Assembly: GCF_958445495.1 (NCBI RefSeq)
Contig: NZ_CAUCSQ010000053.1
Span: 1-27,768 of the forward strand
Reading direction: 5' to 3'
Origin: an uncultured Bacteroides sp.
Lineage (GTDB): Bacteria > Bacteroidota > Bacteroidia > Bacteroidales > Bacteroidaceae
Length of the DNA stretch: 27,768 bases
This document shows, piece by piece, positions 23,075 through 27,768 of this stretch. Position numbers and translations under genes: made by a program. Below the pieces are notes generated by a model. That model was not told the DNA's origin. It did no database searches and worked only from the letters and a program-made list of their open reading frames with translations. Positions within the stretch are counted from its first letter, which is position 1. Each line of letters begins with the position of its first letter.

Positions 23075-25747
23075 ATGAGAAAAAAGTTTGTAAAAGTGAT
23101 GCTTTTCGGAGCGTTGGCGCTTTCTGCTATCAGCTACGTAGGATGTAAAGACTACGATGATGATATAGATGGTTTGCAACAGCAAGTCAACGCCAATAAA
23201 AGTAAAATTGAAGAGGTAGAAGCTGCAATGAAAGCCGGTAAATTTATTGTCAGCTATACCGCTATAACAAATGGGTACGAGTTAGCTCTTTCCGATGGCT
23301 CTACGTTGACTATTACCAATGGTAAAGATGGAGAGAATGGGCAGCCAGGGTTAGATGGCAACACTGTAATTCCTAAATTCAGAGTATCTGATGATAACTT
23401 TTGGCAGGTAAGTACAGATGACGGTAAGACGTATGAATATGTATTGGATGAAGAGGGAAATAAGGTAAATGCTACAGGGCAAAAAGGTGAACCGGGAGAG
23501 CCGGGACAGGATGCGTCGGCCAATGTTTCTATTAATAAGGATGGATATATTGTAATTGGTGATGTGGTAACAACCCTGAAAACCGATACGCATATTCCTT
23601 CTATTGTAATTAATGAAGTAGATGGACTATATGTAATCAATCTGGATGGTAAGGAATATAAAATGTTGGCAGAAGGATCTGCCTATAATGGTTTACAAAG
23701 TGTTGTTTACAGAAAACAAGCTGCTGATGACAGTGACGATTTCGTACAGTCAATTAGCTTGATGGCATCTGCTGATTCTGATGCAGAATTATTGGCAACC
23801 AGTGCGTCTGTTGCTACTTTTAAAATATGGCCTACAACGATGGATTTAGGTAAAGCTACATTTGCATTTACCGATACATATAAAACTAGAGCTGTCGTTC
23901 CGGCATTGAAATATGTAGAAGGCAGTGCTAAATGGGTCGATAATAGAGAAGGAATCTTAAGTGTAAACATGACTCCTGAAAATATTGAAGTGGATGTTCC
24001 CTATGCTTCTTCCTTGGATATCACAATTAATGGTTATACGACAGCTTCTAATTATTTCAATTTCAAAGCTGTAAAATGGACTCCGGATAATTTGACTTTT
24101 ATCCATACGAAAGATTCTGTAGAAGTTCCTGTTGATGATTTATCTTCTATAGATGACGGAGATTTTTCATCTTACGTTGAATATACGTTTGTGTATGATA
24201 AATCATATAATTTGAATGATTCCGTCGCTTTAGGACACGGTGAAGAAGAAAAATTCGTTTCAATGGCGGATTTAGGATTTAGCGGTATTACTGTTGAATT
24301 TAAACAGACGGAAGGTAAAGGAAAGGGTATTTTTGAAATAAAAGATGGCATCATTACAACTAAGTCTGATGAACAAGCTTCTGCTATCAACGAATTGTGC
24401 TATGTAACAGCTACTTATAAGAATGAAAAAGGTGTAGAAATCAATTCTTATAATTTTGCAGTGAAAGCAGTTCGTGAACAGCAAGTAGCTCCGGCATTGG
24501 TTGATATTGATGTAGAAACGAAAGATGCCGCTGAAGCTGGAAAACTGGCAGATTTGCAGTATAGTACAAACGAACAGAGGATTGAATTGAATGTTCGTTC
24601 ATTCTTAAATTCATTGGGTGGACGTGACTATATGTCTGATAATGAAAATCTAACTCCTGTTCAGTATGGTTTGTACTATCAGACTGTCGAAGATGGTAAA
24701 ACCTATGCTAATAAGGTTGATGCATATATTCTGTTTACTCCGGGTGAGACTACGGATAAGGATTTGCTGGAATTGATATTCCCCGCAGAGACTGTTATTA
24801 ACGGAGAACAACAATTGTATTCATTCCAAACATGGCCTGCCGCCGGTACAGCTAAGAAGTATGAGATAACAAGTGATGAGGATTACTCATGGCGTAAATC
24901 GACAACAACTCATTCTGTAAATGGCACTACGAGAAAATTTACTTTGAAGTTGAAGGAGCTTGTTAAGTGTGAACGTAAAGTAATCATCAAACAAATTGGT
25001 GCATTTGTCGTAGACGGTAAGACTACTATTACCGGTGCATGGGATGAAACAAACCACTCATTTACTATGACTGCAAATCTAAAAGACCTTTATGCTGCAT
25101 ACAATACGGATGGTTCGAAATCTAGTGAAGAGATTGAGTATTATGTGGCTCCGAAGAGTGAACAGTCACAGGCTGTACAGAATATATATGACCAAATAGA
25201 GATTAGTAATAGTGTTATAAAAGTTTCTCCTATCGTAAATGTGAAGACGTTGGGAGCAATTAAAATCGGAGCAAGAATTGAGAATACCGATATCGATGCT
25301 ATTATTGAGAATACGGCTGGAGAGAAGGTTAGCTATTGTGAGCCAGTACTCCGTTCTCCGCTCGGTGCATTGATTAGTAAAAAATCATCTATATCTTGGA
25401 ATATTGATGGTGCTGAGAATAAGTCTATTAATGTTGGAGAACGAGCAGAGATTTCAATGTTGGATACGGACATTAATGTGTCTCCAAAGAATACAGTCAT
25501 TGAAAAAGGAAAGTTGGTTACACCTTGGGCGGCTGCTTATGGTATAGAACAGAGTAGTATATCCTATGAAATTGTAGATTATAGCACTTCTGTAAAGCCA
25601 GATACGTACACAATTACTAATGGTGTGATTACATGTAATAATACTACGATTGTTCAGTCTGTAGATATTTATGTGAAAGTTACAGTTCGTCATAATTGGG
25701 GTATTGAAACTATTGAGAAAATTACGGTAAAAGCTTCTTTGAAGTAA
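23075..25747 (+). CDS. Phase-variable surface lipoprotein with coiled-coil and collagen-like stretches
   Basis: An 890-residue predicted lipoprotein of unknown function. The signal peptide ends in SYVGC with the lipidated Cys24; the acidic residues right after it (KDYDDD) resemble the Bacteroides export signal that sends lipoproteins to the cell surface. Residues about 31-57 form a short coiled coil (DGLQQQVNANKSKIEEVEAA). Two collagen-like Gly-x-y runs follow, at 83-95 (GKDGENGQPGLDG) and 135-145 (GQKGEPGEPGQ). The remaining 700 residues are beta-rich, Thr/Asn/Lys-rich and without a domain I recognise. The gene is visibly richer in A+T than its neighbours, which suggests separate ancestry. 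Expression should depend on the orientation of the promoter segment just upstream. A perfect terminator follows 26 bp after the stop. Confidence 0.88.
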   Translation: MRKKFVKVMLFGALALSAISYVGCKDYDDDIDGLQQQVNANKSKIEEVEAAMKAGKFIVSYTAITNGYELALSDGSTLTITNGKDGENGQPGLDGNTVIPKFRVSDDNFWQVSTDDGKTYEYVLDEEGNKVNATGQKGEPGEPGQDASANVSINKDGYIVIGDVVTTLKTDTHIPSIVINEVDGLYVINLDGKEYKMLAEGSAYNGLQSVVYRKQAADDSDDFVQSISLMASADSDAELLATSASVATFKIWPTTMDLGKATFAFTDTYKTRAVVPALKYVEGSAKWVDNREGILSVNMTPENIEVDVPYASSLDITINGYTTASNYFNFKAVKWTPDNLTFIHTKDSVEVPVDDLSSIDDGDFSSYVEYTFVYDKSYNLNDSVALGHGEEEKFVSMADLGFSGITVEFKQTEGKGKGIFEIKDGIITTKSDEQASAINELCYVTATYKNEKGVEINSYNFAVKAVREQQVAPALVDIDVETKDAAEAGKLADLQYSTNEQRIELNVRSFLNSLGGRDYMSDNENLTPVQYGLYYQTVEDGKTYANKVDAYILFTPGETTDKDLLELIFPAETVINGEQQLYSFQTWPAAGTAKKYEITSDEDYSWRKSTTTHSVNGTTRKFTLKLKELVKCERKVIIKQIGAFVVDGKTTITGAWDETNHSFTMTANLKDLYAAYNTDGSKSSEEIEYYVAPKSEQSQAVQNIYDQIEISNSVIKVSPIVNVKTLGAIKIGARIENTDIDAIIENTAGEKVSYCEPVLRSPLGALISKKSSISWNIDGAENKSINVGERAEISMLDTDINVSPKNTVIEKGKLVTPWAAAYGIEQSSISYEIVDYSTSVKPDTYTITNGVITCNNTTIVQSVDIYVKVTVRHNWGIETIEKITVKASLK

Positions 25748-25772
25748 TATCATATTCTTGAAATAAAATAGA

Positions 25773-25815
25773 AAGGGTAACTCCGTTTTCCCCTATCGGA
25801 GTTACCCTTTTTATT
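25773..25815 (+). terminator. Rho-independent terminator of the lipoprotein gene
   Basis: Perfect 13-bp stem (AAGGGTAACTCCG at 25773-25785 with its complement at 25797-25809), an 11-nt loop and a TTTATT tail, 26 bp after the lipoprotein stop codon. Confidence 0.9.
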
Positions 25816-25867
25816 AATAGCATGATTGGTCTGGTATAGTGATATCAGATACAATTATTGAATTATT

Positions 25868-26035
25868 CATCTTTGTGAAAAGGTGGATATTATTTCCCAC
25901 TAAGGATTTTATATCCTTGAATTATTGAATGAATAGAGAGGGAGGTTGCCCTTGTGAAAGTCCAACCTTGCAATAAATCTCTATTTCAAAGGACGTTCCA
26001 ATTTCCCTTATTTCCCAGGAACGTCCTTTTTATTT
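25868..26035 (+). ncRNA. Candidate structured small RNA
   Basis: No gene precedes the strong terminator at 25988, so some other transcript must end there. The 120 bp before it can fold: AAGGAT/ATCCTT at 25902-25918, and AGGTTG (25943-25948) with CAACCT (25963-25968), closed outside by AGAG.../...CTCT. A near-consensus -7 element (CATCTTTG, 25868-25875) lies at the upstream end but no -33 box is visible. There is no convincing small coding frame. Alternatives are a decayed gene's terminator or read-through control of the lipoprotein transcript. Confidence 0.35.
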
Positions 26036-26037
26036 TT
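25988..26037 (+). terminator. Strong orphan terminator
   Basis: Perfect 12-bp stem (AAAGGACGTTCC at 25988-25999, complement at 26018-26029), 18-nt loop and TTATTTTTT tail. The nearest upstream gene already has its own terminator 180 bp earlier, so this one probably ends a separate short transcript. Confidence 0.8.
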
Positions 26038-26039
26038 TG

Positions 26040-26480
26040 TAAGAATGCTGTAGCTATAGTTTTATGTTTCCTCGCAAAATGTTAGTTAGGGATATATGAT
26101 TAGTTACAAATAAACTGGCAAATATTGTTTTAATCTCATAATCTGCTTTATATAGTCAGAACTTCATTTATAGTTGGGGCTTAATCGGGAGTTTTCCTTC
26201 GGTGTAAAAACAGGTTTTCGATGGGACATCAGGAAGTAAGTTACAGCTACTTTGGAAAGAGGATAAAGGTAAATTACAAATAATATTCTTGCCGGGTTAT
26301 CCTGTCTAAAGTCCCTTCGGTAAGTCTTTTTCTTCTTCTTTTATATCCGGCTAGCCGGTTGGGGTAACGAGCGGTTTGAAAATGCCCTTTGCCTATGTCG
26401 GAGTTGAAGATAGAGAATATAAACTTTTCTCCCATCTTTGTAAACTTACACAAAAAAATGGCTTTATAAGCTTCTTTTGT
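26040..26480. other. Long spacer before the glycosyltransferase gene
   Basis: No full gene is seen. One short frame at 26208-26309 (+) reads like protein (GSKLQLLWKEDKGKLQIIFL) but is closed by stops on both sides, so it may be a remnant. A perfect 12-bp palindrome CCGGCTAGCCGG is at 26347-26358. No RNA gene is recognised. Confidence 0.3.
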
Positions 26481-26482
26481 TT

Positions 26483-26490
26483 TAACTTTG
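26483..26490 (+). promoter_or_regulatory. -7 promoter element of the GT2 gene
   Basis: TAACTTTG matches TAnnTTTG exactly, 30 bp before the start codon at 26521. The -33 region has only a weak CTTT match 17 bp upstream. Confidence 0.5.
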
Positions 26491-26520
26491 CATGCAGAAT
26501 ATTTTTAGACAGATTATCTT

Positions 26521-27510
26521 ATGCGCTATTCCGTTGTAATCCCCGTTTATAATCGTCCCGACGAAGTGGACGAATTGTTGCAAAGCCTCACTGCCCAGCA
26601 CTTTAAGGATTTTGAAGTCATCGTGGTGGAAGATGGGTCCTCTGTCTCTTGCGATGGGGTGGTGAAGCGTTATACCGGGCGGCTGAACATCAAATATTTC
26701 TCGAAACCGAATTCTGGACCGGGACAAACCCGCAATTACGGGGCAGAACGTTGCGAAGGGGAATATCTTATTATATTAGATTCCGACGTCATTCTGCCCG
26801 AAGGATATTTTGATGCCGTGGAAAGAGAACTCCAAGTTTGTCCGGTCGACGCCTTTGGTGGTCCTGACCGAGCCCATGATTCTTTTACAGACATTCAGAA
26901 AGCCATAAATTATTCGATGACCTCTTTTTTCACTACAGGAGGTATCCGCGGAGGAAAGAAAAAGATGGATAAGTTTTATCCCCGCAGCTTCAATATGGGA
27001 GTTCGCCGTAGTGTGTACGGGAGTTTAGGCGGCTTTTCCGCTATGCGTTTTGGAGAGGATATAGATTTCAGCATCCGTATTTTTAAAAACGGTTATACTT
27101 GCTGCCTTTTCCCGGATGCCTGGGTGTACCATAAACGCCGAACGAACCTGAGGAAGTTTTTCAAGCAGGTGCATAATTCCGGTATTGCCCGTATCAATCT
27201 CTATAAGAAATACCCGGATTCCTTGAAGGTGGTACATTTGCTTCCGGCTGTCTTTACATTGGGAATTGCCATACTGTTGTTGGGCGTTCCGTTTTGCCTT
27301 TTCAGTTTTGCTCCGATTGTTTTATATGCCTTGCTGGTGTGCGTGGATTCCACTGTCCGGAACAAGAGTTTGGTGATTGGCATATATTCCATTGCAGCCG
27401 CTTTTATTCAGCTTATCGGCTACGGCACGGGGTTCTGGCGTGCGTGGTGGCAGCGGTGCATATTGGGGAGAGGAGAGTTTGAAGCTTTCCGGAAAAATTT
27501 CTACAAGTGA
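26521..27510 (+). CDS. Family 2 glycosyltransferase with C-terminal membrane segments
   Basis: A 329-residue inverting GT-A enzyme acting at the cytoplasmic face of the inner membrane, probably in cell-surface glycan or protein glycan synthesis. The nucleotide-sugar domain is about 1-215: SVVIPVYNRPDEV at the start, Asp38 in VVEDGS, the metal-binding DSD at 87-89, and the likely base in FGEDIDFS (Glu179-Asp180). The region about 238-310 has two or three hydrophobic segments. Substrates cannot be told. It stands alone, with its own promoter, and no other glycan synthesis gene is next to it. Confidence 0.9.
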   Translation: MRYSVVIPVYNRPDEVDELLQSLTAQHFKDFEVIVVEDGSSVSCDGVVKRYTGRLNIKYFSKPNSGPGQTRNYGAERCEGEYLIILDSDVILPEGYFDAVERELQVCPVDAFGGPDRAHDSFTDIQKAINYSMTSFFTTGGIRGGKKKMDKFYPRSFNMGVRRSVYGSLGGFSAMRFGEDIDFSIRIFKNGYTCCLFPDAWVYHKRRTNLRKFFKQVHNSGIARINLYKKYPDSLKVVHLLPAVFTLGIAILLLGVPFCLFSFAPIVLYALLVCVDSTVRNKSLVIGIYSIAAAFIQLIGYGTGFWRAWWQRCILGRGEFEAFRKNFYK

Positions 27511-27697
27511 TTCTTGATTGCTCCGGGTAAATCCATTTATGCAAGATGATACGGGGATTCTGCATGTCTGTTGGTTTTTACAGGTCGTTCGGTTCTTTCG
27601 GCATGTCTTGAGCAATGGTTCAGTTTTCCGTCCGGAATAAAAGACGGGTGAGAAAGGGGATTTATCCTTATCGCTTTCTTTGTTCCAGATAAAGGGT

Positions 27698-27705
27698 TAT
27701 CTTTG
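27698..27705 (+). promoter_or_regulatory. -7 promoter element of the radC-like gene
   Basis: TATCTTTG matches TAnnTTTG exactly, 22 bp before the ATG at 27728. TTTC 19 bp upstream (27675-27678) is a possible -33 box. Confidence 0.5.
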
Positions 27706-27727
27706 TAACCTTACTTAAATATAAATC

Positions 27728-27768
27728 ATGGAAGATAAACGCAAGTTGTCTATTAGCCAGTGGGCACC
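27728..27768 (+). CDS. radC: Start of RadC family protein (cut by window end)
   Basis: Only 13 codons are inside the window, reading MEDKRKLSISQWA. This matches the start of Bacteroides RadC proteins (JAB/MPN metalloprotease-like fold, historically named for DNA repair), which I recall as beginning with a charged stretch followed by LSI-x-QWAEDDRPREK. The upstream promoter element supports the start. The call rests on very few residues. Confidence 0.6.
   Translation, partial: MEDKRKLSISQWA

Noticed and set aside
26347..26358. 12-bp palindrome CCGGCTAGCCGG
   Set aside because: Isolated, not near a promoter or gene end, and no second copy in the window; mentioned only in the spacer entry.
1..27768. 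CRISPR arrays, tRNA, rRNA or insertion sequences
   Set aside because: No regularly spaced repeats, cloverleaf-like segments, rRNA-like stretches or transposase genes were found on reading both strands.

Overview
The window looks like a chromosomal stretch of a gut Bacteroides close to B. thetaiotaomicron, B. ovatus or B. xylanisolvens. Evidence: start-proximal promoters of the Bacteroides type (TAnnTTTG, some with a CTTG/TTTG box about 18-20 bp upstream), a dense block of secreted glycoside hydrolases, Bacteroides-type lipoprotein export signals, and a gene order (arabinogalactan enzymes, then lrgAB/pta-ackA) that I recall from the B. thetaiotaomicron BT3674-BT3693 region. No rRNA, tRNA, IS element or CRISPR array was recognised.

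Region 1 (1-15858) is part of a polysaccharide utilisation locus for arabinose-decorated type II arabinogalactan; its SusC/SusD pair and regulator are not in the window. Plus strand: GH51 alpha-L-arabinofuranosidase and GH97. Minus strand: GH127 beta-L-arabinofuranosidase and a GH43 probable arabinofuranosidase. Plus strand again: a 1222-residue fusion of a BNR_4 beta-propeller to a DUF2264/GH154 beta-glucuronidase-like domain, then an operon of a GH43_24-type exo-beta-1,3-galactanase, a GH145/PL42-type propeller and a ruined GH105 gene. Together these would strip arabinose, rhamnose and glucuronate from side chains and then the beta-1,3-galactan backbone. The GH105 gene has lost its catalytic segment, and the GH145-type protein has Tyr at the position of the published catalytic His, so the handling of rhamnosyl-glucuronate caps is probably altered. 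Gene remnants lie at 4786-5404.

Region 2 (15855-21458) is housekeeping: a minus-strand run lrgA-lrgB-DUF2156-GNAT, divergent from pta-ackA (acetate/ATP formation). The divergent spacer holds a perfect TTGTAAT-N6-ATTACAA operator-like palindrome. The pairing fits LrgAB acting in pyruvate or acetate export or uptake.

Region 3 (21459-25810) is the most striking part: a self-contained phase-variation module. A tyrosine recombinase gene ends 7 bp before a 23-bp site (CCTGTTAC-N7-GTAACGGG); an inverted copy lies 260 bp downstream, and an 890-residue surface lipoprotein with coiled-coil and collagen-like stretches starts 60 bp beyond. The only good promoter inside the segment (TTTG-N20-CATATTTG) points away from the lipoprotein, so the sequenced copy appears to be in the OFF state.

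Region 4 (25811-27768) holds a possible structured RNA with a strong terminator, a mostly empty spacer, a membrane-anchored GT2 glycosyltransferase and the first codons of radC.
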